In this document: one piece after another, positions 50,751 through 60,229 of the stretch
Numbering within the stretch: position 1 is the first letter of the stretch
Layout of the letters: each line of letters opens with the position of its first letter
Assembly: GCF_026278345.1 (NCBI RefSeq)
Contig: NZ_CP111085.1
Coordinates: 1,872,001-1,936,000 of the forward strand
Length of the DNA: 64,000 nucleotides
Direction: 5' to 3'
Source: Tellurirhabdus rosea
Lineage (GTDB): Bacteria; Bacteroidota; Bacteroidia; Cytophagales; Spirosomataceae
Notes under the pieces: model-generated
Databases searched by the model: none
What the model saw: the letters and a program-made list of their open reading frames with translations, nothing else
Told to the model about the DNA's origin: nothing
Made by a program: the position numbers and the translations under genes

Positions 50751-52293
50751 CGAAAAAGAGCCGAAGGCGGCGGAGACGAGGCGAGTGAACTCCCGTCAGA
50801 TGCTCCTGCTGCTGTCGGTATTTGTGATTGCCACCTGCGGCCTGATTTACGAACTGATCGCCGGAACGCTGGCGTCGTATCTGCTGGGCGATTCGGTGAC
50901 GCAGTTTTCGACCATCATCGGGGTCTATCTTTTTTCGATGGGCATCGGCTCCTGGCTGTCGCGCTACCTCGACGGTAATCTGCTGCGCTGGTTTATCCGG
51001 ATCGAAATTCTGGTCGGGCTGGTCGGCGGACTCAGCGCGCCGCTGCTGTTTCTGCTGTTCGAATACGCCGCTTCGTTCCGGCTCATGCTGTACGCCCTGG
51101 TGAGTCTGACGGGTGTGCTGGTGGGCCTCGAAATTCCGCTGCTGATGCGGATTCTGGAAAACCAGTTGTCGTTTCGGGACCTCGTTTCGCGGGTTTTCAC
51201 CTTCGACTACATCGGGGCGCTGCTGGCTTCGCTCATCTTCCCGCTGGTGCTGGTGCCTTATCTCGGCCTCGTCCGGACCTCGCTTTTTTTCGGCATGCTC
51301 AACATCGGGGTGGCGGCCTTTCTACTGTATCCTTTTCCCGAAACACGCCCTTTCCGCCGCCCGTTTCTGTGGACCATCGGCCTGAGTCTGCTGCTGCTGG
51401 CGGCGGGTTTTGCCGGCTCCGACCGGCTGATGACCTTTACCGAAAGTCTGGCTTTGCAGGACAACGTCATTTACAGCAAAACTACGGCCTACCAGCGAAT
51501 TGTCCTGACCCGCAACCCGCGCGAATTCCGCCTGTTTCTGAACGGAAACCTTCAGTTCAGTTCGGCCGACGAATACCGCTACCACGAGGCGCTGGTGCAT
51601 CCGGCGCTGCAGGCTCTGCCCCACGCCCGGCGGGTGCTGGTGCTCGGCGGCGGCGACGGGCTGGCCGTCCGCGAAATCCTCCGCTATCCGCACATCCGGT
51701 CCGTGACGCTGGTGGACCTGGACCCCGGCATGACGGACCTTTTCCGGACCAACCCGATGCTGACCCGGCTGAACGGCGGCTCCCTGCAATCCCCGAAAGT
51801 GCATGTCATCAATGCAGACGCGTTTGGCTTCGTGCGGCAGGATTCCACCCGGTACGACCTGATCGTCATCGACTTCCCCGACCCGTCCAATTTTTCGATT
51901 GGGAAGCTCTACAGCACGGCTTTCTACGGCGAACTGGATAAGCTACTGGCTCCTGACGGGCGGATTGTCGTACAGGCGACCTCGCCGTACGTGGCTCGAA
52001 ATGCGTTCTGGTGCATCCGGCACACACTGGCCGCGGCCGGGTTTCATACCCTTCCGTACCACGTCTACGTGCCGTCGTTCGGCGAGTGGGGCTTCGTGCT
52101 GGCCGGACGCAACGGCCACTGGCGCGGGGACGGTGCTCTGCCCGCCGGACTGCGGTTTGTCACGCCGCAAATCATCCGCCAGATGCTGCATTTTCCGCCC
52201 GATATGGCCGAGGTGCCGACCGACACCAACCGGCTGAACAACCAGGCGCTGGTTCGTTATTTTGAAGAAGACTGGGCTCCGTATGCACGCTAA
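50743..52293 (+). CDS. speE: Membrane-fused spermidine-synthase-like aminopropyltransferase
   Basis: 516 residues. About seven membrane segments fill residues 20-225. The soluble catalytic half follows: LNGNLQFSSADEYRYHEALVHPAL (substrate pocket), GGGDG (302-306), DLDP (325-328), NADA (357-360) and the catalytic DFPDP (377-381). The C-terminus is GFHTLPYHVYVPSFGEWGFVLAG. The motifs are complete for aminopropyl transfer. Membrane-fused forms are often annotated as polyamine aminopropyltransferases, but what they make is not well known. It overlaps the DUF350 gene by 8 bases. Confidence 0.88.
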   Translation: MVNEKEPKAAETRRVNSRQMLLLLSVFVIATCGLIYELIAGTLASYLLGDSVTQFSTIIGVYLFSMGIGSWLSRYLDGNLLRWFIRIEILVGLVGGLSAPLLFLLFEYAASFRLMLYALVSLTGVLVGLEIPLLMRILENQLSFRDLVSRVFTFDYIGALLASLIFPLVLVPYLGLVRTSLFFGMLNIGVAAFLLYPFPETRPFRRPFLWTIGLSLLLLAAGFAGSDRLMTFTESLALQDNVIYSKTTAYQRIVLTRNPREFRLFLNGNLQFSSADEYRYHEALVHPALQALPHARRVLVLGGGDGLAVREILRYPHIRSVTLVDLDPGMTDLFRTNPMLTRLNGGSLQSPKVHVINADAFGFVRQDSTRYDLIVIDFPDPSNFSIGKLYSTAFYGELDKLLAPDGRIVVQATSPYVARNAFWCIRHTLAAAGFHTLPYHVYVPSFGEWGFVLAGRNGHWRGDGALPAGLRFVTPQIIRQMLHFPPDMAEVPTDTNRLNNQALVRYFEEDWAPYAR

Positions 52294-52308
52294 CGACAAA
52301 CCGTCCCT

Positions 52309-52359
52309 GGTATCGGGGGAAATGCCATATCTCGCAGATATGGCATTTCCCCCGATACC
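52309..52359. repeat. Perfect 24-bp inverted repeat spanning the flavoprotein start codon
   Basis: Arms 52309-52332 and 52336-52359 are exact reverse complements with a 3-base CGC loop. The right arm contains the ATG at 52340-52342 and the first codons of the Tat signal. Seven T residues follow at 52366-52372. It could hide the start codon in mRNA or act as an attenuator. Confidence 0.9.
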
Positions 52360-53953
52360 GCGTCGTTTTTTTCTTAAACAGGCGGCACTGGCCGCGGGGG
52401 TGCTGCTGGCCGGTCCGGCCGGACTGTCTTCCTGCCAGCCCGCGACGGCCCACATCCGGGGCGGCCTGAAAGGCCCCAGCCACGCGGCCGGCCACCTGCT
52501 CCGGAACATCGCCCGCCTGCCTGTGCCCGACGGGTTCTCAGACACGCATGTCCTCATTATCGGCGGCGGAATCGCGGGGTTGTCGGCCCGGCGCTGGCTT
52601 CACCGGCAGGGCGTTCGGGATGTGCTGCTGGTTGAACTCGAAGAGGCCGTGGGCGGAAATTCCCGGGGCGACGAAACACCCACGGCCGCTCATCCCTGGG
52701 GTGCGCACTACCTTCCCGTTCTGGACCTGCGCAACCGGGAACTGCTTCAGTTTCTGGAAGAATGCGGAAGCCTCACAGGCTTTGATCCGGACCAAAAACC
52801 CATTTACAACGAATACCACCTGTGCCACGACCCGGAAGAGCGGCTGTTTATCAACGGCTTCTGGCAGGAAGGGCTGGTTCCGGAAACCGGCCTTTCCGAA
52901 GACGAAAAAGCCCAGATTCTCCGCTTTGACCGGCTGATGGAAGGTTACCGGCAGGCACGGGGAGCGGACGGGAAAGACGCCTTCGCCATCCCGCTGGTCC
53001 ATTCTTCGGCCGATGCCCGGTTTCGGGAACTGGACAGACTTTCGTTCGCGGATTTTCTGGATAGCCACGGTTTCACTTCGCCGCATCTGCGCTGGTATCT
53101 GGACTATTGCTGCCGGGACGATTACGGCGCCACAACCGGGCAGACTTCCGCCTGGGCGGGCATTCATTATTTTGCCGCCCGGAAAGGACAGGCCGCCAAC
53201 GCCGACGCCTCTGCCGTGCTCACCTGGCCGGAGGGCAACCAGTTTCTGGTCAGTCAGCTGCGCCAGCAGGCCGACTCGGCGATACGGAGCAAGCTGATGG
53301 CTTTTGACGTACGGCTCGACGGCAAAAAGGTGCTGGTATCGGCGTACGATACCGAAACGCAGAAAACCGCCGGGATTCGGGCGGATTTCGTCATCATGGC
53401 GACCCCTCAGTTTGTGAACCGCCCGCTGCTCCGGAATCTTCCGGCGTATACCCCGCCTGACCTGCACTACGCCCCCTGGCTAATCGCCAATCTGACCATC
53501 GACGGACTGCCGCAGGACAGGGGCGCCCCGCTTTGCTGGGATAATGTGCTGTACGGAACCCGCTCGGTCGGGTACATTACGGCCAGTCACCAGCACCTCC
53601 ACCAGACGCAGCGGAAGGTGATCACTTACTACCGCCCGCTGACGGAAGAGGCTCCCGACGAGGCCCGCCGTCGCGCCTACCAGACAACGTATGGGGACTG
53701 GCTGCAGGCGGTGCTGGCGGAACTGGAAACGGCCCACCCCGGCATTACCCCGCGCATTTCGGAGGCCGACATCTGGATCTGGGGCCACGGCATGGTCGCT
53801 CCGACGCCCGGTTTTCTGCAACGCCCGCCCGTTTTGCCCGTTGCCGACCGGCTTTTTTTCGCCCACTCCGACCTCAGCGGCATTTCCATTTTTGAAGAAG
53901 CTTTTTATCAGGGCATCCGGGCGGCGCAGGCCATTCTGGACCGGACCAGCTAA
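52340..53953 (+). CDS. Tat-exported lipoprotein flavin-dependent (amine-oxidase-like) oxidoreductase
   Basis: 537 residues from ATG 52340. The Tat motif is textbook (PRRFFLK, R8-R9), followed by a hydrophobic stretch and a lipobox LSSC (C32). The FAD-binding GxGxxG is GGGIAG (75-80), in HVLIIGGGIAGLSA, followed by VELEEAVGGNSRGDE. The last third, with GHGMVAPTPGF and FFAHSDLSGISIFEEAFYQGIRAAQ, is typical of FAD-linked amine oxidase/protoporphyrinogen oxidase-fold proteins. It would sit folded at the outer face of the inner membrane or on the outer membrane. An ATG at 52283 would give a longer form read through the hairpin. Polyamine oxidation is inferred from context. Confidence 0.85.
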   Translation: MAFPPIPRRFFLKQAALAAGVLLAGPAGLSSCQPATAHIRGGLKGPSHAAGHLLRNIARLPVPDGFSDTHVLIIGGGIAGLSARRWLHRQGVRDVLLVELEEAVGGNSRGDETPTAAHPWGAHYLPVLDLRNRELLQFLEECGSLTGFDPDQKPIYNEYHLCHDPEERLFINGFWQEGLVPETGLSEDEKAQILRFDRLMEGYRQARGADGKDAFAIPLVHSSADARFRELDRLSFADFLDSHGFTSPHLRWYLDYCCRDDYGATTGQTSAWAGIHYFAARKGQAANADASAVLTWPEGNQFLVSQLRQQADSAIRSKLMAFDVRLDGKKVLVSAYDTETQKTAGIRADFVIMATPQFVNRPLLRNLPAYTPPDLHYAPWLIANLTIDGLPQDRGAPLCWDNVLYGTRSVGYITASHQHLHQTQRKVITYYRPLTEEAPDEARRRAYQTTYGDWLQAVLAELETAHPGITPRISEADIWIWGHGMVAPTPGFLQRPPVLPVADRLFFAHSDLSGISIFEEAFYQGIRAAQAILDRTS

Positions 53954-53959
53954 AAACAG

Positions 53960-53993
53960 AAAAGCCGGAAGGGCGACCACCCATCCGGCTTTT
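53960..53993. terminator. Bidirectional terminator
   Basis: Perfect 10-bp stem AAAAGCCGGA / TCCGGCTTTT (53960-53969 and 53984-53993) with A and T tracts on both sides, between the flavoprotein gene and the convergent subtilase gene. Confidence 0.85.
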
Positions 53994-54009
53994 AAGTACC
54001 CTCCGCGGG

Positions 54010-55254
54010 TTATTTGATCGGCACGCGGATGCGCCGGGCGATGGGGTCGGGCGAGCCGTCCACGTCGTTGATCATGTAGCCATCCGTCCCGATTTGGGTT
54101 CCGCTCAGCAGCAATCCGGCCACGTGCGGGGCGGCCATCGACGTTCCGCTGGTGGAAGCGTAGCCACCGAACTGCGTGAACAGATTCAGGGGAATGGTCG
54201 AAGAGACGCTGACGCCGGGAGCGGCAAAATCGATGGGCGGGTTGCCCCAGTTCGAGAAACCGGCCTTCCGGTCGGCAATGTCGATGGCCGAGATGGTGTA
54301 GATGTACCGGCCGTTGAGCATAGCGGGCGAAAACAACGCGGCATTCAGGTTTGAGTTGCCCGCCGACAGCACGAACCGCAGGGCTTTCCGGTCGGAGGCA
54401 TTGAGGATGACACTGTTGTAGGTTCTGGTCCCAAAACCGCCAAAACTACAGTTCACGACGTCGCCGGGTCTGGCCCGTACGGCCACATAATCCACGGCCG
54501 CCAGAATATCGGAGGTAAATCCCGCACCGCCGCTGTTGAACGCCTTGATCGGCACCACCGGAGCACCCGCCGCTACACCGACCACGCCGAAACTGTTGTT
54601 TTTCGCGGCAATCGTCCCAGCCACGTGGGTTCCGTGGAAATTATCATCGTCGAACGAGGTCGTATAGGACACGAAGGATCGGCCGTTGGCGACGTCCACG
54701 TTCAGGTCCGGGTGCTCCAGATCGATCCCCGAGTCGATAACCCAGGCGCGGCGGTTGGGATTTTCCATCATCACAAACCCGCCGACCCGCCGAATACCCC
54801 AGGGCGTAATCTGGGTACTCATCGGCTGCACCGGCTGGCTGTCTTCCAGCTTTTCTTCGAGGGCAATCACCTCGTCGGGCAGCACGGAGGCCACCAGCGG
54901 CGAAGCCAGCAGCACCTCGCGCTCCTCCTCGGTCAGCGGGGCGGCAAATCCATGCGCCGCAAAGGTGTATACCTGCGCGGCCCGGTCAGCGAGCTGATCG
55001 CCCAGTCGCTGGCTCACAAAAGCGCGCATTACATCGACCCGTTTACCGTAATCTTCCTCGTCCTCGGGCAGCAACCGGGCAATCTCCGGCAAATCTTCTT
55101 TGAACAGAACCACATAACGGGTTTCGGAAGCGTCCGTGCGGGCGGCGCTGTGTGCTTTCGGGGCCCCGGGCGCAGTAACGTCCTGGGGTTGACAGGCCGC
55201 CAGAACGCCCGTCAGGGCGCCCAGCAAAAGCAGATGTCTGTTAAGATAAGGCAT
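54010..55254 (-). CDS. S8 family subtilase, secreted lipoprotein
   Basis: 414 residues from ATG 55252-55254. A lipoprotein signal ends in LAAC. An I9-like inhibitor prodomain (about 45-115) has RYVVLFKEDLPE and TEEEREVLLASPLVASVLPDEVI. The catalytic domain follows with Asp in AWVIDSGIDL, His in NFHGTHVAGT, and Ser in STSGTSMAAPHVAG. Like other Bacteroidota subtilases it probably acts in the periplasm or at the surface. It is convergent with the polyamine-type cluster and not evidently part of it. Confidence 0.93.
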   Translation of the reverse strand: MPYLNRHLLLLGALTGVLAACQPQDVTAPGAPKAHSAARTDASETRYVVLFKEDLPEIARLLPEDEEDYGKRVDVMRAFVSQRLGDQLADRAAQVYTFAAHGFAAPLTEEEREVLLASPLVASVLPDEVIALEEKLEDSQPVQPMSTQITPWGIRRVGGFVMMENPNRRAWVIDSGIDLEHPDLNVDVANGRSFVSYTTSFDDDNFHGTHVAGTIAAKNNSFGVVGVAAGAPVVPIKAFNSGGAGFTSDILAAVDYVAVRARPGDVVNCSFGGFGTRTYNSVILNASDRKALRFVLSAGNSNLNAALFSPAMLNGRYIYTISAIDIADRKAGFSNWGNPPIDFAAPGVSVSSTIPLNLFTQFGGYASTSGTSMAAPHVAGLLLSGTQIGTDGYMINDVDGSPDPIARRIRVPIK

Positions 55255-55486
55255 GGATAAAAGCGTTAAGAGGTGATTAGTACGACTAGAGAAAAAAAGA
55301 ACGGCCAAACGAATGCCGCCGAAGTAAATGTAAACTTCCGTCAACTTCATTCAAAGCCGTAACCCATTATCAGCCAAACGTTTATACCCTGTTTTTATTA
55401 AACGTAACTTACCGTATCTATCCTTATGATGAATAAGAATTTCAGAAAATTCATTGTATTTTTCAGGTCAATTGCGTTATTATATC

Positions 55487-57577
55487 ATGAGTTTCCTCTA
55501 TCCCTCCTTTTTGTTTGGCATGCTGGCGCTGTCGGTGCCGGTAGCGATCCATCTTTTCAACTTTCGCCGGACGCGCCGGGTGTTTTTCACCAACGTCGCC
55601 CTGCTGAAGACGGTACAGACCGAAACCAAATCGTTCAGGCGGCTGAAACACCTGCTGATTCTGGCGTGTCGCTGTCTGGCAATCGCCTGTCTGGTGCTGG
55701 CGTTTGCGCAGCCGTTCATTCCCAGCAAAAGCCGACTGGGCGTCTCGCGGCAGGGTTTTACGAGCCTTTATCTGGATAATTCCTATTCGATGCAGAACGA
55801 GGAAAACGAAAAACGTTACCTCGACATCGCCACCGGCAAGCTGGACGAACTGCTCGGCCTCTTCCGCAACGCCAGCTCCCTGCAACTGGTTACCAACGAT
55901 TTCAGCGCCCAGGAACAGACCGTCAGCACGGCCGAAGCCCTGCGCGACCGCGTTACGACCGTCCGGTTTGCCCACACGCCCCGGACGCTTGCCGAGGTTT
56001 ATCGCCGTCAGAAAAACCTGCTGGCGACCCAGAACCCGGCCGGAGGCAGCCAGTTTTTCTGGTTTTCCGACTTTCAGAAAAGCACCGTCGGCGACCTGTC
56101 GCGGCTGAAAATCGATACGGCCCAGCGGGTTTTTCTGGTTCCGATGGAAGCCCGGCCGACCCGCAATGTGTACGTGGATTCGGTCTGGCTGAGCACACCG
56201 TTTGTCCGGGAACTGCAGAACAACACGCTGAATGTACGGGTCCGCAACAGTGGCACGGAATCGGTCCGGAACCTGCCGCTGCGGCTCTTTATCGACCAGG
56301 CGCAGGTCTCCACCGCGGCAGTGTCGCTGCCCGGCCAGGGCGCGGCGACGGCGGTGCTGAATTTCAACGTGACCCAGAAAGGCTTCCGCCGCGGACGCAT
56401 TGCCTTTGAAGACTACCCGATTACGTTCGATAACGAATATTTCTTTACCCTTCAGGCTTCGCCGGCGATCCGGGTGCTGCACCTGTACGACCAGAAAAGC
56501 GGGCCGGGTTACATCGAAAATGTGTACGGCAACGACAGCCTGTTTATCACCCGCAGTTTCAGCGCCCAGAACGTGGATGTCGGGCAGCTTCGGAGCGCGG
56601 ACCTGGTGGTGCTGGAAGGCATTCCGACCATCGGCGGCACCCTGCAGGCGGACCTCCAGCGCTTTGTCCGGCAGGGCGGCAGTGTGGCCATTTTCCCGGC
56701 AACGGCTCCCAGCGCGGCGGCCTGGGCGGGTTTTCTGGGCGGCCTGGGCATCAACGGTCTGCAGGTAACGGCGGCCCCCGGCAGCACCCCGGTTCCGCCC
56801 CAGCCGCTGGCGGCCCCGGCTCGGCAAAGTCCGTTTTTCCGGGATATTTTCGAACAGAGCGACCGGCAGGAACTGCTCAATCTGCCCGATGCAACGCCCG
56901 TCTGGCAGTGGCGGGCGGTCGGCGAACGCCTTCTCAGCCTCCGCAACGGCACTCCCCTGCTCACCCAGTCGCGGGTAGGTACGGGGCAGGTGTATGTCTT
57001 TGCCAGCCCGCTTCAGGCCGATTACGGGACGCTACCGATGCACGCCCTGTTTGTGCCGGTGATGTATCAGATAGCGGCGCTCAGCGCCCGGCCGCAGCGC
57101 ATGGCGTACTCTTTTGACGAAAACACCATTGAAATGACCGTCAACGACGCTACGCCGAACACGGTTTACAAACTCAAACGCGGCGACGTGGAACTGATTC
57201 CGGTGCAGCGGCTGAACGGCAACCAGTTGTTGCTCGAAATGCCCAAAAGCAACCAGCTCAGCGCCGGACAGGAGCTGGAATCGGGGTATTATGAATTACA
57301 GAAAAACAGCACGGTCGGGCCGGCGCAAACAGAAAAGCTGCTGGCGCTCAACCACGGCAACCGGGAATCGGCGATGGATTACTACACGCCCGACGAACTG
57401 CGCCGCGCCTTTGCCGGACAATCCAACGTGCAGGTCTTCGACAGCATCCGCGACGGTGATTTTGTGGACGAAATCCGCGAACAGAACCTCGGCACCAACC
57501 TGTGGAAATACTTCATCCTCGCCGCGCTGGGCTTTCTGCTGGCGGAAATCGGCGTGATTCGGTTTATGAGGGGGTAG
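55487..57577 (+). CDS. BatA-domain membrane protein with vWA-like fold
   Basis: 696 residues from ATG 55487. The N-terminus is the BatA signature: FLYPSFLFGMLALSVPVAIHLFNFRRTRRVFFTNVALLK with two hydrophobic segments. The vWA-like part has a MIDAS DxSxS (DNSYS in YLDNSYSMQ). A long periplasmic part with Ig-like strands follows, and a C-terminal membrane helix (FILAALGFLLAEIGVI). Bat proteins are linked to aerotolerance and envelope maintenance, but here no MoxR, BatB or BatD gene is adjacent. An in-frame TTG at 55454 was not used. Confidence 0.85.
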   Translation: MSFLYPSFLFGMLALSVPVAIHLFNFRRTRRVFFTNVALLKTVQTETKSFRRLKHLLILACRCLAIACLVLAFAQPFIPSKSRLGVSRQGFTSLYLDNSYSMQNEENEKRYLDIATGKLDELLGLFRNASSLQLVTNDFSAQEQTVSTAEALRDRVTTVRFAHTPRTLAEVYRRQKNLLATQNPAGGSQFFWFSDFQKSTVGDLSRLKIDTAQRVFLVPMEARPTRNVYVDSVWLSTPFVRELQNNTLNVRVRNSGTESVRNLPLRLFIDQAQVSTAAVSLPGQGAATAVLNFNVTQKGFRRGRIAFEDYPITFDNEYFFTLQASPAIRVLHLYDQKSGPGYIENVYGNDSLFITRSFSAQNVDVGQLRSADLVVLEGIPTIGGTLQADLQRFVRQGGSVAIFPATAPSAAAWAGFLGGLGINGLQVTAAPGSTPVPPQPLAAPARQSPFFRDIFEQSDRQELLNLPDATPVWQWRAVGERLLSLRNGTPLLTQSRVGTGQVYVFASPLQADYGTLPMHALFVPVMYQIAALSARPQRMAYSFDENTIEMTVNDATPNTVYKLKRGDVELIPVQRLNGNQLLLEMPKSNQLSAGQELESGYYELQKNSTVGPAQTEKLLALNHGNRESAMDYYTPDELRRAFAGQSNVQVFDSIRDGDFVDEIREQNLGTNLWKYFILAALGFLLAEIGVIRFMRG

Positions 57578-57581
57578 CGGA

Positions 57582-57674
57582 GTTTCTCGCAGATGTTCGC
57601 GGATTTTAAGCGCAGATTTTACAGATTTTTCTGCGGGAATCTGCGTTTGAAATCTGCGAGCATCTGCGAGAAAC
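57582..57674. repeat. Quasi-palindromic intergenic element QP11 (CGCAGAT arms)
   Basis: Outer arms GTTTCTCGCAGATGTTCGC (57582-57600) and its reverse complement with one mismatch (57656-57674). An inner pair GATTTTAAGCGCAGA / TCTGCGTTTGAAATC has two mismatches. The loop is TTTTTCTGCGGGAA. It directly follows the BatA-gene stop codon. Confidence 0.8.
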
Positions 57675-57823
57675 CTACGCCTCCATCGCTGTCCGGTTGT
57701 GTACGAAAAGTTGTCCGCAACCGGACATTTCCTTTTTCAGCCCCAAACTTAATTCCTGACAATCAACTAGATAGTTACACTGGCACATAGCTTGAACAGC
57801 ATAAGGCACAAAGCCAACCGGTT

Positions 57824-60229
57824 ATGTTCAAGAACTACCTCAAGATTGCTTTTCGTTCGCTCTGGAAAAACAAGACGCAGAGCCTGATCAACATCGTCGG
57901 GCTGTCGGTTGCGTTCGGGACCTGCCTCCTACTGTTTCTGGCCGCGGCATTTCAGCTTTCGTTCGACAGTTTCCATAAAGATTCCGGCCGGATTTACCGG
58001 ACTTACTTCCTTTCGCTGTACCCGGACGGTTCGCCGGACCCCAATCCAACGATGCCCTTTCCGCTGGTGCCTGCGCTGAAGGCTGAATATCCGGAGGTGG
58101 AAAAAGCCACCCGGATCATCTGGGGCGGGGGCGGCGTTCGCTACGGCGATAAGGTATTCAACAAACAGGTGCGCGCCTGCGACGCGGATTTTCTCGAAAT
58201 TTTCACGTTCCCGCTCCTCAAAGGCGAGACCCAAACGGCGCTGGCCGACCTGAGCAGCATCGTCATCAGCGAAAACATGGCGAAGGACGTTTTCGGAGCG
58301 GGCATCAACCCCGTTGGAAAGTCGCTGCAGGTGAAGACGGGCCGAGACTGGCGGAATTTTGTCGTCAGCGCCGTTATCAGCGATGCGCCCGGCAACTCGA
58401 CCATCGAATACGACGCCTTTATCCGGATTGAAAACGTCCCGGACTACAGCGCCAACAAGGACCGCTGGGACAACCAGACGCACGAAGTCTACGTCAAGCT
58501 GGCCGCCAACGCCCAGCAGATGGCTACGCAGAAACGCTTTTCCGGCCTCATGCAGAAGTACATGAAGGACGTCATCGATTATCAGATTCGTCAGGGCCGG
58601 GGCAAAAACGAGATGGGCGAATACTACAGCCTGATGCTCCAGCCGCTCAACGAAGTCCACTTCGACGACATCAGCCGGGAAGCGATTTACACCATCATCG
58701 CCATCGGTATTTTCATTCTGGTCATTGCCTGCATCAACTTCATCAACCTGACCATCGCCCGCGCCCTGACCCGTGCCCGCGAGGTGGGCGTCCGGAAGTC
58801 GCTGGGGGCCAAACGCTGGCAGCTGTTCACGCAGATCTGGGGCGAAACGGTGCTGATCTGTCTGGTTGCGCTGGGATTGGGCGTGCTGCTCGCCAACGTG
58901 GTGATGCCGCAGTTCAACCAGCTTTTCAACGCCCGGCTGAGCCTGATGCAACTGCTGACGCCGATGGCCGCGGGGCTTACGGTGGCGGGCTTCCTGCTGG
59001 TGACGTTCGTAGCGGGCGGGTATCCGTCCTGGATCATCAGCCGGTTCAACACGGTTCAGGTGCTGAAGGGCCGAATCACGATGAAGCGCCCCGGCATGCT
59101 CCGTAATTCGCTGATCGTAACGCAGTTTTCCATTGCCTGTCTGCTCATTGGCTGCACGCTCGTCATGCTGCAGCAGATCAATTACCTCCGCGAACGGCCG
59201 CTGGGCCTGACGCAGGAGCAGGTCATCAGCGTGCCCGTCGGCGGCGAGCTGGACGGCAAAGTTGCCCTGCAGCGCCTGCGCCAGCGACTCGGCTCCGAAA
59301 GCCGGGTGGTGGCCGTTACGGGCACCAACGTCAACATCGGTTACGGACTGGACGGCAGCTCGTCCCGCAGCCGGATGGGTTTTCAGTACAATAAAAAAGA
59401 CGTGACGACCGACTGGCTCCGGGTTGACTTCGACTACCTCAAGACCTTGAATATTAAACTTTTGCAGGGCCGAGACTTCTCACCGGAATACAGCCAGGAC
59501 TCGGTTTCCTCGGTCATGATTACCGAAAAATTTGCCCGGCAGCTCGGGGAGAAAACCCCCGTCGGGAAGTTTCTCCAGCCCGATTCGGCGGGCCAGAAAT
59601 ACCAGATTGTGGGCGTCGTGTCGGACTTTAACCTGTATTCGCTTCGGGAAGATGTCTCAGCAATTACCCTTCAAATGAGCCAGACCTATCCCATCAATTA
59701 CATCTTTGTGCGGGTACAGCCGCAAAATGTGGCGGGCTCGATGGACATGGTGAAGGCGGCCTGGAAAGAAATCGCTCCGCAGACCGAATTCAAAGGGTCG
59801 TTCATGGACGAGAACACGGACCGCTGGTATCGCAAGGAACAGAAACTTTCGACCATCCTGACGGCGGCGGCCATCATTACCGTGGTGCTTTCCTGCATGG
59901 GTCTGTTTGCCGTGGCGCTGATGACCATCGAGCAGCGGACCAAGGAAATCGGCATCCGGAAGGTGCTGGGCGCGTCGGTCGGCGGACTGGTGGCCCTGCT
60001 GTCCAAAGATTTCCTGAAGCTGGTTTTTCTGGCTATCCTGATTGCCACCCCGCTCGCCTGGTACGCCATGCAGAAGTGGCTGCAGGACTTCGCCTACCGC
60101 ATTCCGACTCCCTGGGCTGTATTTGCCCTGGCCGGTCTGGTGGCGGTTCTGATTGCGTTCCTGACCGTCAGTTACCACAGCATCCGGGCAGCGCTGATGA
60201 ATCCGGTCAAAAGTCTTAAAACGGAGTGA
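57824..60229 (+). CDS. ABC transporter permease, FtsX/MacB type (1)
   Basis: 801 residues with the MacB-periplasmic-core-plus-FtsX plan twice over: N-terminal membrane segment (IVGLSVAFGTCLLLFLAAA), periplasmic domain, three-helix FtsX core (FINLTIARALTRAREVGVRKSLGAKRWQ), a second periplasmic domain, and a terminal FtsX set (EIGIRKVLGASVGGLVAL). This is the Bacteroidota DUF4118-less two-repeat permease. Its ATPase is three genes along (62722). It probably acts in export of an antimicrobial or lipid, but the cargo is unknown. Confidence 0.93.
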   Translation: MFKNYLKIAFRSLWKNKTQSLINIVGLSVAFGTCLLLFLAAAFQLSFDSFHKDSGRIYRTYFLSLYPDGSPDPNPTMPFPLVPALKAEYPEVEKATRIIWGGGGVRYGDKVFNKQVRACDADFLEIFTFPLLKGETQTALADLSSIVISENMAKDVFGAGINPVGKSLQVKTGRDWRNFVVSAVISDAPGNSTIEYDAFIRIENVPDYSANKDRWDNQTHEVYVKLAANAQQMATQKRFSGLMQKYMKDVIDYQIRQGRGKNEMGEYYSLMLQPLNEVHFDDISREAIYTIIAIGIFILVIACINFINLTIARALTRAREVGVRKSLGAKRWQLFTQIWGETVLICLVALGLGVLLANVVMPQFNQLFNARLSLMQLLTPMAAGLTVAGFLLVTFVAGGYPSWIISRFNTVQVLKGRITMKRPGMLRNSLIVTQFSIACLLIGCTLVMLQQINYLRERPLGLTQEQVISVPVGGELDGKVALQRLRQRLGSESRVVAVTGTNVNIGYGLDGSSSRSRMGFQYNKKDVTTDWLRVDFDYLKTLNIKLLQGRDFSPEYSQDSVSSVMITEKFARQLGEKTPVGKFLQPDSAGQKYQIVGVVSDFNLYSLREDVSAITLQMSQTYPINYIFVRVQPQNVAGSMDMVKAAWKEIAPQTEFKGSFMDENTDRWYRKEQKLSTILTAAAIITVVLSCMGLFAVALMTIEQRTKEIGIRKVLGASVGGLVALLSKDFLKLVFLAILIATPLAWYAMQKWLQDFAYRIPTPWAVFALAGLVAVLIAFLTVSYHSIRAALMNPVKSLKTE

